From the NCBI RefSeq assembly GCF_040219615.1, contig NZ_JAVJSE010000011.1, positions 6,486 to 70,485 of the forward strand: DNA of 64,000 bases. The letters run 5' to 3'. The position numbers and the translations under genes were made by a program. The notes below the pieces were generated by a model. That model was not told where the DNA came from, searched no databases, and was given only the letters and a program-made list of their open reading frames with translations. The stretch comes from Thalassobaculum_A sp040219615. GTDB lineage: Bacteria; Pseudomonadota; Alphaproteobacteria; Thalassobaculales; Thalassobaculaceae. Shown piece by piece: positions 15,937 through 25,149 of the stretch (positions within the stretch are counted from its first letter, which is position 1; each line of letters starts with the position of its first letter).

Positions 15937-17733
15937 TCAGACGAGCACCATGCCCTCTTCGGACGTGCGCCGCTCGGCCTGGTCGTCCGGGCCGAGAAGC
16001 ATCTCGTTGTGGGCCGCTCCCGACGGGATCATCGGGAAGCAGTTCTCGTCCTGCTTGACCATGATGTCCGCGATCACCGTCCGCGGCGTGCGGATCATCT
16101 CGTCGATGACGTCGTCCAGCTCGGACGGCTTGGTCGCCCGCAGCCCGACCCCGCCGAACGCCTCGGCGACCTTGACGAAGTCCGGCAGGGCCGCCGAATA
16201 GCTCTCGGAATACCGGCCGCCGTGGATCAGTTCCTGCCACTGGCGGACCATGCCCATCCACTGGTTGTTGATGATGAACGCCTTCACCGGGAGGCTGTAC
16301 TGGCACATGGTCGAGAGCTCCTGGATGTTCATCAGGAAGCTCGCCTCGCCGGCGATGTCGATCACCAGCGCGTCCGGATGCGCGATCTGCACGCCCATGG
16401 CCGCCGGGAAGCCGTAGCCCATGGTGCCGAGCCCGCCCGAGGTCATCCAGCGGTTCGGCTCGTCGAAGCCGAAATACTGGGCGGCCCACATCTGGTGCTG
16501 GCCGACCTCGGTGGTGATGTAGCAGTCCATGCCGCGGGTCTTCTCGAACAGCCGCCGGATGGCGTGCTGCGGCAGGATGACGTCCGGGCTCGGCCGGTAG
16601 GCCAGGCACTTGCGCGCCCGCCAGCCCTCGATCTTCTTCCACCACTTGGACAGCGCCGCGTCGTCGGCCTTGTAGCCCTTGGCCTTCCAGACCGCGAGCA
16701 TCTGCTCCAGCACGGTCCCGGCGTCGCCGACGATCGGGATGTCGACGGCGACGTTCTTGTTGATCGACGACGGGTCGATGTCGATGTGGATCTTCTTGGC
16801 GTTCGGCGCGAAGTCCGACAGCCGCCCGGTCACCCGGTCGTCGAACCGGGCGCCGACGCACACCATCACGTCGCACTCGTGCATCGCCCAGTTGGCCTCG
16901 TAGGTGCCGTGCATGCCGAGCATGCCCAGGAACCGCTTGTCGGAGGCCGGAAGCGCGCCCAGGCCCATCAGGGTCAGGGTCGCCGGATAGCCGGTCTTGT
17001 GCACGAACTCGGTGAACAGCTTCGAGCCCTTCGGCCCGGCGTTGATCAGCCCGCCGCCGCCGTAGAAGATCGGCCGCTTCGCCTTGGCGATCAGCTCGAC
17101 CGCCCGCTCGACCGCACCGCTGTCGCCCTTGACCTGCGGGCGGTAGCTCTTGGTCTCGACCTGGCTCGCCTCGACGTAGGGACAGTCGGCGAACAGGATG
17201 TCCTTCGGCAGGTCGATCACCACCGGGCCGGGCCGGCCGTGCGAGGCGACGTAGAACGCCTCGTGCATGACGCGCGCGAGCTGGCCCGGCTCCTTCACCA
17301 GGTAGTTGTGCTTGGTGCAGGGCCGGGTGATGCCGGTGGTGTCGGCCTCCTGGAACGCGTCGTTGCCGATCAGGTGGGTCGGCACCTGGCCGGTCAGGCA
17401 CACGATCGGGATCGAGTCCATCAGCGCGTCGGTCAGGCCGGTCACCGCGTTGGTGGCACCGGGGCCGGAGGTGACCAGCACCACGCCGACCTTGCCGGTC
17501 GAGCGGGCATAGCCCTCGGCGGCGTGCACCGCCGCCTGCTCGTGGCGGACAAGGATGTGGCGGACCGCATTGGTCTTGAAGAGCTCGTCATAGATCGGCA
17601 ATACCGCCCCGCCGGGATAGCCGAACACGACTTCTACGCCCTGGTCCTTCAACGCCTGGAGAATGATCGCCGCGCCCGACATTGTCGTAGGCGCCGCGGT
17701 GCGACGGGGGGATGAACTGCGGGGATTAGCCAC
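15937..17733 (-). CDS. ilvB: Acetolactate synthase large subunit
   Basis: A 598-residue ThDP- and FAD-dependent catalytic subunit condensing pyruvate with pyruvate or 2-ketobutyrate. The N-terminal domain has VVFGYPGGAVLPIYDEL and the catalytic glutamate in VRHEQAAVHAAEGYAR. The C-terminal ThDP domain reads DIAGEASFLMNIQEL...NNQWMGMVRQWQE, where the usual GDG is replaced by AGEA, a form I recall from other alphaproteobacteria. The start is GTG with AAGGAG 8 bases upstream. No leader peptide with branched-chain codons was found in the 124 bases ahead of it. Confidence 0.97.
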   Translation of the reverse strand: MANPRSSSPRRTAAPTTMSGAAIILQALKDQGVEVVFGYPGGAVLPIYDELFKTNAVRHILVRHEQAAVHAAEGYARSTGKVGVVLVTSGPGATNAVTGLTDALMDSIPIVCLTGQVPTHLIGNDAFQEADTTGITRPCTKHNYLVKEPGQLARVMHEAFYVASHGRPGPVVIDLPKDILFADCPYVEASQVETKSYRPQVKGDSGAVERAVELIAKAKRPIFYGGGGLINAGPKGSKLFTEFVHKTGYPATLTLMGLGALPASDKRFLGMLGMHGTYEANWAMHECDVMVCVGARFDDRVTGRLSDFAPNAKKIHIDIDPSSINKNVAVDIPIVGDAGTVLEQMLAVWKAKGYKADDAALSKWWKKIEGWRARKCLAYRPSPDVILPQHAIRRLFEKTRGMDCYITTEVGQHQMWAAQYFGFDEPNRWMTSGGLGTMGYGFPAAMGVQIAHPDALVIDIAGEASFLMNIQELSTMCQYSLPVKAFIINNQWMGMVRQWQELIHGGRYSESYSAALPDFVKVAEAFGGVGLRATKPSELDDVIDEMIRTPRTVIADIMVKQDENCFPMIPSGAAHNEMLLGPDDQAERRTSEEGMVLV

Positions 17734-17816
17734 CGTTCCGCTCCTTCTGCTGCGATCGGGCGTCCCGCCGTCGGTTCGAGTTCTCGGCGGGCCGGATCAG
17801 GGTTGAAGACAGACGC

Positions 17817-17837
17817 GGCGCGGGGGTTACCCGCGCC
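17817..17837 (-). terminator. Hairpin between miaA and ilvB
   Basis: GGCGCGGG and CCCGCGCC (17817-17824 and 17830-17837) form an 8-bp stem with a 5-base loop, 21 bases after the miaA stop. It lacks a T-run; it probably weakens read-through into ilvB. Confidence 0.4.
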
Positions 17838-17857
17838 GGCCGCCGGAAACTAGTCAG

Positions 17858-18814
17858 TCACTCCTCGGGCGTCAACACAAGTTCGCGAACTTTCGAAAAG
17901 ATTTCCTCAAAGCCGCTTTCCGAAAATTGCGCATCGGCCCGCAGGTCGGACTGGAACTGATGGCGGAACCAGGTGCGCTGGCGCTTGGCATACTGCCGGG
18001 TCGCCACCACCGCATTCCGCGTCGCCTGCTCGAGGGTCGCCCGGCCCTGCAGATGCGCCAGGAGCTCGGGGACGCCGATCGCCTTCATGGCCGGCAGCGC
18101 CGGGTCGAGCCGGCGCGCCGCCAGCCGCGCGACCTCCTCGACCGCGCCGGCCGCAACCATCGCCCGGAACCGCCGCTCCACCGCCTCGGCCGAGGCCGGG
18201 CGCGGCGGGAACAGCAGCACGCGACGGAAGGTCAGTCCCGCCGGCAGCGCCGGGACGTCGGCCTGCCAGTCCGACAGCGCCCGGCCGGTCGCCGTCGACA
18301 CGGCCCAGGCCCGCTGCAGGCGCTGACCGTCGCCGGGGAACAGGCGATCGGCGGCCGCCGGGTCCAGGACCCGCAGCTCGTCGCGGAACGCCTCGCCGCC
18401 CAGCCGGGCATAGCGCGCCGCCGCCGCCTCGGCGACCGCGGCGGGGACCGGCGGAATCTCGGCAATGCCTTCCAGCAGGGCCCGCAGATAGAGGCCGGTG
18501 CCGCCACACAGCACCGCCGGCCGTTCGTCGGCACGGGCAGCGGCGATCTCGGCGAGCGCGGCTTCCCGCCAGCCGGCCACCGAGCCGCGCTCGGCGGCAT
18601 CGAGCACGCCGTACAGCCGGTGCGGCACCCGCGCCTCGTCGGCCGGCGACGGCCGTGCGGTCAGTATCCGCAGGTCGCGATACATCTGCATGGAGTCGGC
18701 ATTGATCACCACGCCGTCCAGGGCCTCGGCGAGCCGCAGCGCCAGCGCCGACTTGCCCGAGGCGGTCGGACCGGCGACGACGAGGACGGGACAGGGGCCG
18801 TGAGCGCTGGACAT
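17858..18814 (-). CDS. miaA: tRNA dimethylallyltransferase
   Basis: A 318-residue enzyme adding a dimethylallyl group to A37 of tRNAs that read UNN codons. The P-loop GPTASGKSALALRLAEAL is at the N-terminus, followed by INADSMQMYRDLRILTARPS and GGTGLYLRALLEG. The C-terminal tRNA-binding RQYAKRQRTWFRHQF motif is intact. The ATG at 18814 fits the conserved start; the frame is open much further upstream only because it runs antisense to serB. It is divergent from serB by 31 bases. Confidence 0.97.
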   Translation of the reverse strand: MSSAHGPCPVLVVAGPTASGKSALALRLAEALDGVVINADSMQMYRDLRILTARPSPADEARVPHRLYGVLDAAERGSVAGWREAALAEIAAARADERPAVLCGGTGLYLRALLEGIAEIPPVPAAVAEAAAARYARLGGEAFRDELRVLDPAAADRLFPGDGQRLQRAWAVSTATGRALSDWQADVPALPAGLTFRRVLLFPPRPASAEAVERRFRAMVAAGAVEEVARLAARRLDPALPAMKAIGVPELLAHLQGRATLEQATRNAVVATRQYAKRQRTWFRHQFQSDLRADAQFSESGFEEIFSKVRELVLTPEE

Positions 18815-18845
18815 GCGCCCTGCCGCTACGCCATAAGGCGGCGCC

Positions 18846-19763
18846 ATGCAACATGTCCTCACCCTAACGACCGACCCGTTGGCCCGCGCGCTCGCCGCCG
18901 GCCATGCCGCCACTGCCGCCGAGGCCCTGCGCCGGGCCGGCGCCGCCGTCGGCGAGACCGACTGGCTGGCGCCCGACGTCGCGCTCGACCTTCCGTTCGA
19001 CGGGATCCCCCTGGGCGCGGCCCTGGCTGCGGCGCGCGCGGCGCTCGCCGACCGGCCGGTCGACGCCAACGCCCAACCGGCCGTCGGCCGCCGCAAGCGG
19101 GTCCTGATCGCCGACATGGACTCCACCATCATCACCTCGGAATCGCTCGACGAACTGGCGGAGTACGCCGGCCTGAAGGACGTGATCGCGGCGATCACGG
19201 CGCGCGCGATGCGCGGCGAGCTGGAGTTCGAGGCCGCCCTGACCGAGCGGGTGGCGATGCTGAAGGGGTTGGCGGAATCCACTATCGACGCCGTGCTGGC
19301 CCGCATCGAGATCACCGCCGGGGCGGCCGCCCTGGTCGCGACGATGAAGGCCCACGGGGCGTATTGCGCCCTGGTCTCCGGCGGCTTCACGCCGGTCACC
19401 GGCGCGATCCGCGCCCGGCTCGGCTTCGACGAGGACCGCGCCAACCGGCTGGAGATCGACGAGGGCGCCCTCACCGGCCGGGTGATCCTGCCGATCCTCG
19501 GGCGCGACGCCAAGCTCGCAGCCCTGCGCGAGGTGACCGGCCGGCAGGGCACGGACCCGGCGGACGCGGTGGCGGTCGGCGACGGTGCCAACGACCTGGC
19601 GATGCTGCAGGCCGCCGGCATCGGCGTCGCCTTCCGCGCCAAGCCGGCGGTCCGGGAGGCCGCCGGCTTCCGGATCGACCACGGCGACCTCAGCGGATTG
19701 CTGTACCTGCAGGGCTACCGGGAGTCCGACATCGAGGCCGCGCTCGGCAGCCCGGTCTCCTGA
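18846..19763 (+). CDS. serB: Phosphoserine phosphatase
   Basis: A 305-residue HAD-family enzyme making serine from phosphoserine. The catalytic aspartate motif DMDSTIITSE, the serine motif LVSGGFTPVTG and the GDGANDLAML acidic motif are all present. The N-terminal 90 residues form an ACT-like regulatory region seen in longer SerB proteins. The ATG lies 31 bases from divergent miaA. A bidirectional hairpin follows the gene. Confidence 0.97.
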   Translation: MQHVLTLTTDPLARALAAGHAATAAEALRRAGAAVGETDWLAPDVALDLPFDGIPLGAALAAARAALADRPVDANAQPAVGRRKRVLIADMDSTIITSESLDELAEYAGLKDVIAAITARAMRGELEFEAALTERVAMLKGLAESTIDAVLARIEITAGAAALVATMKAHGAYCALVSGGFTPVTGAIRARLGFDEDRANRLEIDEGALTGRVILPILGRDAKLAALREVTGRQGTDPADAVAVGDGANDLAMLQAAGIGVAFRAKPAVREAAGFRIDHGDLSGLLYLQGYRESDIEAALGSPVS

Positions 19764-19786
19764 AATCCGGTACCCCGAAACGAGAA

Positions 19787-19812
19787 CGGCGCCGGTCCGA
19801 AGACCGGCGCCG
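19787..19812 (-). terminator. Shared hairpin between convergent serB and the Do-type protease gene
   Basis: CGGCGCCGGTC (19787-19797) and GACCGGCGCCG (19802-19812) form an 11-bp perfect stem with a four-base loop. Minus-strand transcripts then read TTCTCGTTT, so it fits best as the protease gene terminator while also blocking serB read-through. Confidence 0.7.
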
Positions 19813-19853
19813 CCTCACACTCCGCAAAACAGGGCCTACGGGGGGCGGGGGGA

Positions 19854-21374
19854 TCAGCCCTTGTCAATGCGGAGCGCAACGAAACGCTTCTCGCCCTGTC
19901 GCTCGATCAACAACAGAACGGACTTGCGACCCTTTTCCGTCGCGGACTTCACGCCGCGATCGACATCATCAGGGGAACGAACCTCATCCTGTGCGACCTC
20001 GACGATGACATCGCCCGGGCGGAGACCCTTCTCGCCGGCGGTGCCGGCCGGGTCGACCTCGGTGACGACGACACCTTCCACCTGATCGCCTATGGAATAT
20101 TCAGCACGCAATTGCGGCGTCAGCGTGGCGAGTCCAAGGCCAAGCGAGTCCACCCGGCCGAAATCGCCCTTGGCCGCGGGCGGGGTTTCCGGCTCCTGCT
20201 TGAGGCTGGCCTGCTCGGCCGCTTCCAGTTCCCCGAGCTTGGCGGTCACATCCACCTGCTTGCCGTCGCGCCAGACCTGCACGCTGACGGTCTTGCCGAC
20301 CTCGGTCTCCGCGACGATCCGCGGCAGCTCGCGCATCTCCGAGACGTCCTGGCCGGCGAAATTCAGGATCACGTCGCCGGCCTGGATGCCGGCCGCCTTG
20401 GCGGGACCGTCGGGCGTCACGTCGGCGACCAGCGCGCCGCGCGCGCGGTCGAGGCCGAGCGATTCCGCGACCTCGTCGGTGACCTGCTGGATCCGCACCC
20501 CGAGCCACCCGCGCCGGGTGCGGCCGAACTCGCGCAGCTGACCGACCACGTTCGAGGCGAGCTTCGAGGAGATCGCGAAGCCGATGCCGATCGAGCCGCC
20601 GGACTGCGAGAAGATCGCGGTGTTGATGCCGATCACGTCGCCGTCGAGGTTGAACAGCGGGCCGCCGGAGTTGCCACGGTTGATCGAGGCGTCGGTCTGG
20701 ATGAAATCGTCATACGGACCCTGACCGATGTCGCGGCCGCGCGCCGACACGATGCCGGCGGTGACCGTCCCGCCCAGCCCGAACGGATTGCCGATCGCCA
20801 CCACCCAGTCGCCGACCCGCAACTCGTCCGAGTTGCCGAACTTGACGTGCGGCAGATCGCGACCGCCGGAATCGATCTTCAGGATAGCCACGTCGGTCTT
20901 GGTATCGGTGCCCAGCAGCTTTGCCGGGAACTCGGTGTCGTCGGACAGTCGGACGGTGATCTCGTCGGCGTCGGCGATCACGTGGTTGTTGGTCACCACG
21001 AGCCCGTCCGCCGAGATCAGGAAGCCCGAGCCCAGCGACTGCGCCCGCCGCGGCTGCTGCGGCTGGTTGCCGCCGTTGCGCTCGAAGAAGTCCTTGAAGA
21101 ACTCCTCGAACGGGGAACCCGGCGGGAACTGCGGCATGTCCATGCTGGGGCCACGGTCCTGGACCGTCTGGGTGGTCGCCACGTTGACGACCGCCGGCAG
21201 CAGACGCTCGGCCAGATCGGCAAAGCTGCTGGGCGGAGCCTTGGCGATCGCCGGTGCCGTCACCGGAACCACCAGCGCCAGCGCCAGCACCGCCGTCATA
21301 CCCAGGCGTGCCGCCGAGCGCAGCATCGATCCGTGACCGGCCCCCTCGGCCGCGTTTCGAACCAGAACCGTCAT
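19854..21374 (-). CDS. Do family periplasmic serine endoprotease (DegP/DegQ-like)
   Basis: A 506-residue HtrA protease/chaperone of the periplasm. The N-terminal signal segment is VLALALVVPVTAPAIA. The trypsin-like domain has the triad in NNHVIADADEI (His), TDVAILKID (Asp) and NRGNSGGPLFN (Ser), followed by two PDZ domains. An extra loop rich in Q/P/N (EEFFKDFFERNGGNQPQQPRR) precedes the catalytic domain, as in DegP-like members. It is downstream of, and in the same direction as, hflKC and DUF2065. MucD and DegQ are alternative names; they cannot be told apart here. Confidence 0.95.
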   Translation of the reverse strand: MTVLVRNAAEGAGHGSMLRSAARLGMTAVLALALVVPVTAPAIAKAPPSSFADLAERLLPAVVNVATTQTVQDRGPSMDMPQFPPGSPFEEFFKDFFERNGGNQPQQPRRAQSLGSGFLISADGLVVTNNHVIADADEITVRLSDDTEFPAKLLGTDTKTDVAILKIDSGGRDLPHVKFGNSDELRVGDWVVAIGNPFGLGGTVTAGIVSARGRDIGQGPYDDFIQTDASINRGNSGGPLFNLDGDVIGINTAIFSQSGGSIGIGFAISSKLASNVVGQLREFGRTRRGWLGVRIQQVTDEVAESLGLDRARGALVADVTPDGPAKAAGIQAGDVILNFAGQDVSEMRELPRIVAETEVGKTVSVQVWRDGKQVDVTAKLGELEAAEQASLKQEPETPPAAKGDFGRVDSLGLGLATLTPQLRAEYSIGDQVEGVVVTEVDPAGTAGEKGLRPGDVIVEVAQDEVRSPDDVDRGVKSATEKGRKSVLLLIERQGEKRFVALRIDKG

Positions 21375-21537
21375 CGGGTGTCTTCCTCTCCTCGACTCAG
21401 GACAATCGCGTGCCGCGGTCGGATACCTGAAAAGGTGGTCATCGATCGGCGGCAGTCAACGCCGCCCCCTCTGCGAACACCGTACTGTTACAGGTTACTC
21501 CAATGCCCGACGATTGCGGCGGCGATTTGACGGGCCG

Positions 21538-21723
21538 TCAGCCGCGGATCAGCCACAGCGCCACGACGCCGATGGCTGCCGCCAGCAGCCCCGCCGCCCG
21601 CAACGTCGAGTCCGGCATGGTCATCGCGGCCTCCAACGCCCGTCGCATGACGGTGGGGAACCCGGCATACAGCACCCCCTCGATCACCAGAACCAGGGCG
21701 AACGCCGACAGCAGATCCTGCAC
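21538..21723 (-). CDS. DUF2065 (YjeT-like) small membrane protein
   Basis: 61 residues with two hydrophobic helices (about 5-22 and 42-58) and the family features VLVIEGVLYAGFP near the start and LRAAGLLAAAIGVVALWLIRG at the end. In many proteobacteria this gene follows hflC, as here (15 bases after the hflC stop). It is thought to sit in the inner membrane; its role is unknown. Confidence 0.88.
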   Translation of the reverse strand: MQDLLSAFALVLVIEGVLYAGFPTVMRRALEAAMTMPDSTLRAAGLLAAAIGVVALWLIRG

Positions 21724-21738
21724 GGCGCCGTCCCCGGC

Positions 21739-22638
21739 TCACTGCCCGGCGGGTGGGGTCTCCGATCCCGGCTGACCGGTCATCGAATTGAAGTAGCGGA
21801 AGAAATCACTGTCCGGCGACAACACCATGGTGGTCGTGTCGCTGTCGGTGATCGCCGTCCGGTAGGCCTGCATCGACCGGTAGAACGAGAAGAAGCTCGG
21901 ATCCTTGCCGAACGCGTCGGCGTAGATCTTGATGGCCTCGCCATCGCCCTGGCCGCGCAGGGTCTCGGCCTGCTTCTGGGCCTCGGCGACGATCACAACC
22001 CGCTGCTTGTCGGCGTCGGCCCGGATCTTCTGGGCCTGCTCGAAGCCCTGGGCGCGGAACTCCTTGGCCTCGCGCTCGCGCTCCGATTTCATGCGGTTGT
22101 AGATGTTCTCACGGGTCTCGTCAGGATAGTCGGCCCGCCGCAGCCGCACCTCGATGATCTCGATGCCGAGGCGCTGCGCCGGTCCGTTCACCTCGGAGCG
22201 GATGTTGGCCATGATCCCGACCCGTTTCTCGGACAGGATGTCGAACAGGGTCTGGCTGCCGAGCACCCGGCGGAGCGACGAGTTGATGATCGCCGACAGC
22301 CGGGCGCGGGCCTCCCGTTCGGTCCGCACAGCCTGGAAGAACAGCAGCGGGTCGACGATCCGGTAGCGGGCGTAGCTGTCGACATCCAGGCGCTTCTGGT
22401 CCGACAGGATGACCTGCTGCTTCGGCGGATCGACGTCCAGGGCCCGGCGCTCGTAGAACACCGCGTCCTCGATGAACGGGATCTTCAGCTGAAGTCCCGG
22501 ATCCTGGATCTGGCGGCGCGGCTCGCCGAGCCGCAGGACCAGGGCCTGCTGGGTCTGCGAGACGATGAACATCGAGTTCACGGCGACGATGCCGAGCAGG
22601 ATGACGACAACGCCGATGATGGCGAGTGTGCGGTTCAT
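21739..22638 (-). CDS. hflC: Membrane protease modulator HflC
   Basis: A 299-residue SPFH/prohibitin-family protein anchored by an N-terminal helix (residues 5-25) that forms, with HflK, the cage around FtsH. Visible are the SPFH core (FEVNSMFIVSQTQQALVLRLGEP-type region, LDVDSYARYRIVDPLLFF) and the long EREREAKEFRAQG-like helical arm. Its ATG overlaps the hflK stop by one base, so the pair is co-translated. Confidence 0.96.
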   Translation of the reverse strand: MNRTLAIIGVVVILLGIVAVNSMFIVSQTQQALVLRLGEPRRQIQDPGLQLKIPFIEDAVFYERRALDVDPPKQQVILSDQKRLDVDSYARYRIVDPLLFFQAVRTEREARARLSAIINSSLRRVLGSQTLFDILSEKRVGIMANIRSEVNGPAQRLGIEIIEVRLRRADYPDETRENIYNRMKSEREREAKEFRAQGFEQAQKIRADADKQRVVIVAEAQKQAETLRGQGDGEAIKIYADAFGKDPSFFSFYRSMQAYRTAITDSDTTTMVLSPDSDFFRYFNSMTGQPGSETPPAGQ

Positions 22639-23807
22639 CAGTTGCCCCCCTGCTGAGTCGGACGCGCCGTGCCGGCGTTCGGCTTGCTCATGCGCTTCTG
22701 GACCTCCGGCAAGGGCAGATACGGCACCACGCCGTTGCCGCCGGCGCCGTCGTCGATGATCACCTTGTTCACGTTCCTCAGCACCTCCTCGAGGGTCTCG
22801 AGATAGATGCGCTGGGTGGTGATGTCCTTGGACTGGCGATAAGCCTGATAGACCGAGTCGAAGCGGTTGCCGTCACCCTGCGCCCGGTTCACGACCTCCT
22901 GGCGGTAGGCGTCGGCCTGCTCGACGATCTGCGCGGCCTCGCCGCGGGCCCGCGGCACCACGTCGTTGCGGTAGGCCTCGGCCTCGTTCTTCAGGCGCTC
23001 CAGGTCCTGCTTGGCGCGCGTGACCTCGTTGAACGCGTCGATGACCTGGCTCGGCGGGTCGACCTCCAGCAGCTGGACCTGCCGGACTTCGATGCCGGCG
23101 CCGTACTCATCCATAAGCTTCTGCAGTTGGACCTGCGATTCGCTCTCGATCGGTCCGCGACGGTCGGTCAGGGCGTCCTGGATCCGGGTGCCGCCGATGA
23201 TGTCGCGCATCACCGCCTCGGCCGCGACCTTCACGGTCTGGTCGGGATCGCGCAGGGTGAACAGGTATTTGGCTGCGTCGGCGATCCGCCAGAACACCAC
23301 GAAGTCGATGTCCACCAGGTTCTCGTCCCCGGTGATCATCTGGCTCTCCTCCGGCACGTCGCGGCTGCCCGAGGAGCGCGCCGAGCCGTCACCGCTGGAC
23401 CGGAAACCGATTTCGATGCGGTTCTCGAGCGTCACGTTCGGCAGGTAGACGTCGCCGATCGGCGACGGCCAGTTCCAGTGCAGGCCCGGCTCGGTCGGCA
23501 GACCGGTGAAGCGCCCGAACACCATCTCGATGCCCTGCTGGTTCGGCTGCACGCGGTACAGGCCGTTCGCGAACCACAGGCCGACAAGCACCAGGATTCC
23601 CAGGATGACCAGCTTCGGGCCCCCGAATCCGCGCGGCAGCATGCCGCGGAACCGCTGCTGGCTCCGGCGCAGCATGTCTTCGATATCCTTGGGGTTCGGG
23701 CCGCCACCGCCGGGGCGTCCCCAGGGTGAATTGCCACGTCCTCCGCCGCCGGACCCGCCGCCCCCCCAGGGCCCCTGTCCGCCGCCGCCCTGATCGCTCC
23801 ACGGCAT
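22638..23807 (-). CDS. hflK: Membrane protease modulator HflK
   Basis: A 389-residue partner of HflC. The N-terminal cytoplasmic tail is rich in glycine, proline and tryptophan (GGGGQGPWGGGGSGGGG), followed by a membrane helix (about 68-86) and the SPFH domain starting GLYRVQPNQQGIEMVFGRF. A long helical arm (NEVTRAKQDLERLKNEAEAYR) ends near IIDDGAGGNGVVPYLPL. It is first of the hflK-hflC-DUF2065 series and divergent from mrp. Confidence 0.96.
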   Translation of the reverse strand: MPWSDQGGGGQGPWGGGGSGGGGRGNSPWGRPGGGGPNPKDIEDMLRRSQQRFRGMLPRGFGGPKLVILGILVLVGLWFANGLYRVQPNQQGIEMVFGRFTGLPTEPGLHWNWPSPIGDVYLPNVTLENRIEIGFRSSGDGSARSSGSRDVPEESQMITGDENLVDIDFVVFWRIADAAKYLFTLRDPDQTVKVAAEAVMRDIIGGTRIQDALTDRRGPIESESQVQLQKLMDEYGAGIEVRQVQLLEVDPPSQVIDAFNEVTRAKQDLERLKNEAEAYRNDVVPRARGEAAQIVEQADAYRQEVVNRAQGDGNRFDSVYQAYRQSKDITTQRIYLETLEEVLRNVNKVIIDDGAGGNGVVPYLPLPEVQKRMSKPNAGTARPTQQGGN

Positions 23808-23960
23808 CCCGTTATCCTTTCGTCCGCACCCAGACCGTCGGGCGGCTTAGCATGCGCACCTCGCGTTGCAAAGCGGAGCCCGACGCTCTATGTCCCCGCT
23901 CGCGGGGGCTCATCCCCCGTCGTGGACGGGCATATCGTCGAAATCGTGGGGATTTCAAGA

Positions 23961-25145
23961 ATGGCAACGGTTTCTGAGCAGACGATCCATACGGCGCTGG
24001 CCTCGGTCGTCGACCCCGAAGGGGCTGGAGCGCTCCGCGATCTGGCGACCGTCTCGGGTCTCGTCGTGAAGGACGGCAACATCGGTTTCGCGCTCGAGGT
24101 CGACCCGGCCCGGGGCCCGCAGCTCGAGGGCCTGCGCAAGGCCGCCGAGGCGGCGGTACTGGCGCTCGACGGCGTCACGTCGGTCACCGCCGTGCTGACC
24201 GCCCACCGCGCCGGCGGCCCGCAGGGCGGCGGGCGTGGTGGTGCGGCGACCCGGCCGGCGCAGCCGCAAGGCCACGGCCATTCACACGGCCAGGGACATG
24301 CGCATGGCCAGGCCCAGGGCGCGATGCCGGCCCGCCCCGACATCGCCGGAATCCGCTCGATCGTCGCCGTCGCTTCCGGCAAGGGCGGCGTCGGCAAGTC
24401 GACGGTGGCGACCAACCTGGCGCTCGGTCTGGCGATGCAGGGCCTGCGCGTCGGGCTGCTCGACGCCGACATCTACGGCCCGTCGCTGCCCCGCATGATG
24501 GCGATCCGCGACAAGCCGCAGTCCAAGGACGGCAAGACCCTGATCCCGCTGGTCAATCACGGGGTCAAGTGCATGTCGATCGGCTTCATGGTCGCCGAGG
24601 ACACCCCGACCATCTGGCGCGGGCCGATGGTGATGAGCGCGCTCGAGCAGATGCTGCGGGACGTCGAGTGGGGCGAGCTCGACATCCTGGTGGTCGACAT
24701 GCCGCCGGGCACCGGCGACGCCCAGCTGACCATGGCGCAGCGGGTGCCGCTGACCGGCGCCGTGATCGTCTCGACCCCACAGGACATCGCCCTGCTGGAC
24801 GCCCGCAAGGGGCTGAACATGTTCCGCCGGGTCGACGTGCCGGTGCTCGGCATCGTCGAGAACATGAGCTATTTCCTGTGCCCGCACTGCGGCGAGCGCA
24901 GCGAGGTGTTCGGCCATGGCGGCGCCCGCCAGGAGGCCGAGCGGCTGGGCGTGCCGTTCCTCGGCGAGGTGCCGCTGCACCTGGCGATCCGCGAAGCCGG
25001 CGACGCCGGCACCCCGATCGTGGCGGCGGCACCGGAGAGCCCGCAGGCCACCGCCTTCGCGGCGGTCGCCGACGCGGTCTGGCGCGACGTCGCCAGGCGC
25101 CTGGGCGACACCAGCCGGCAGCAGCCGAAGATCGTGTTCGAGTGA
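23961..25145 (+). CDS. mrp: Mrp/ApbC-type iron-sulfur carrier P-loop ATPase
   Basis: A 394-residue cytoplasmic ATPase that binds and hands on [4Fe-4S] clusters. The N-terminal DUF59/MIP18-like domain covers about residues 1-95. A linker rich in His, Gly and Gln covers 101-120. The deviant Walker A SGKGGVGKSTVATNLA, the VVDMPPGTGDAQL motif and the cluster-binding CPHC in YFLCPHCGERSEVFG follow. The ATG at 23961 starts the conserved N-terminus; an upstream in-frame ATG at 23922 has no ribosome-binding site. It is divergent from hflK and converges on folA with a 4-base gap. Confidence 0.95.
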   Translation: MATVSEQTIHTALASVVDPEGAGALRDLATVSGLVVKDGNIGFALEVDPARGPQLEGLRKAAEAAVLALDGVTSVTAVLTAHRAGGPQGGGRGGAATRPAQPQGHGHSHGQGHAHGQAQGAMPARPDIAGIRSIVAVASGKGGVGKSTVATNLALGLAMQGLRVGLLDADIYGPSLPRMMAIRDKPQSKDGKTLIPLVNHGVKCMSIGFMVAEDTPTIWRGPMVMSALEQMLRDVEWGELDILVVDMPPGTGDAQLTMAQRVPLTGAVIVSTPQDIALLDARKGLNMFRRVDVPVLGIVENMSYFLCPHCGERSEVFGHGGARQEAERLGVPFLGEVPLHLAIREAGDAGTPIVAAAPESPQATAFAAVADAVWRDVARRLGDTSRQQPKIVFE

Positions 25146-25149
25146 GCGG

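Noticed and set aside
17734..17857. Leader-peptide attenuator ahead of ilvB
   Set aside because: No start codon followed by branched-chain codons; only a plain hairpin was found.
21488..21742. Alternative small protein overlapping DUF2065
   Set aside because: It is another frame of the DUF2065 gene, with no ribosome-binding site or family match.
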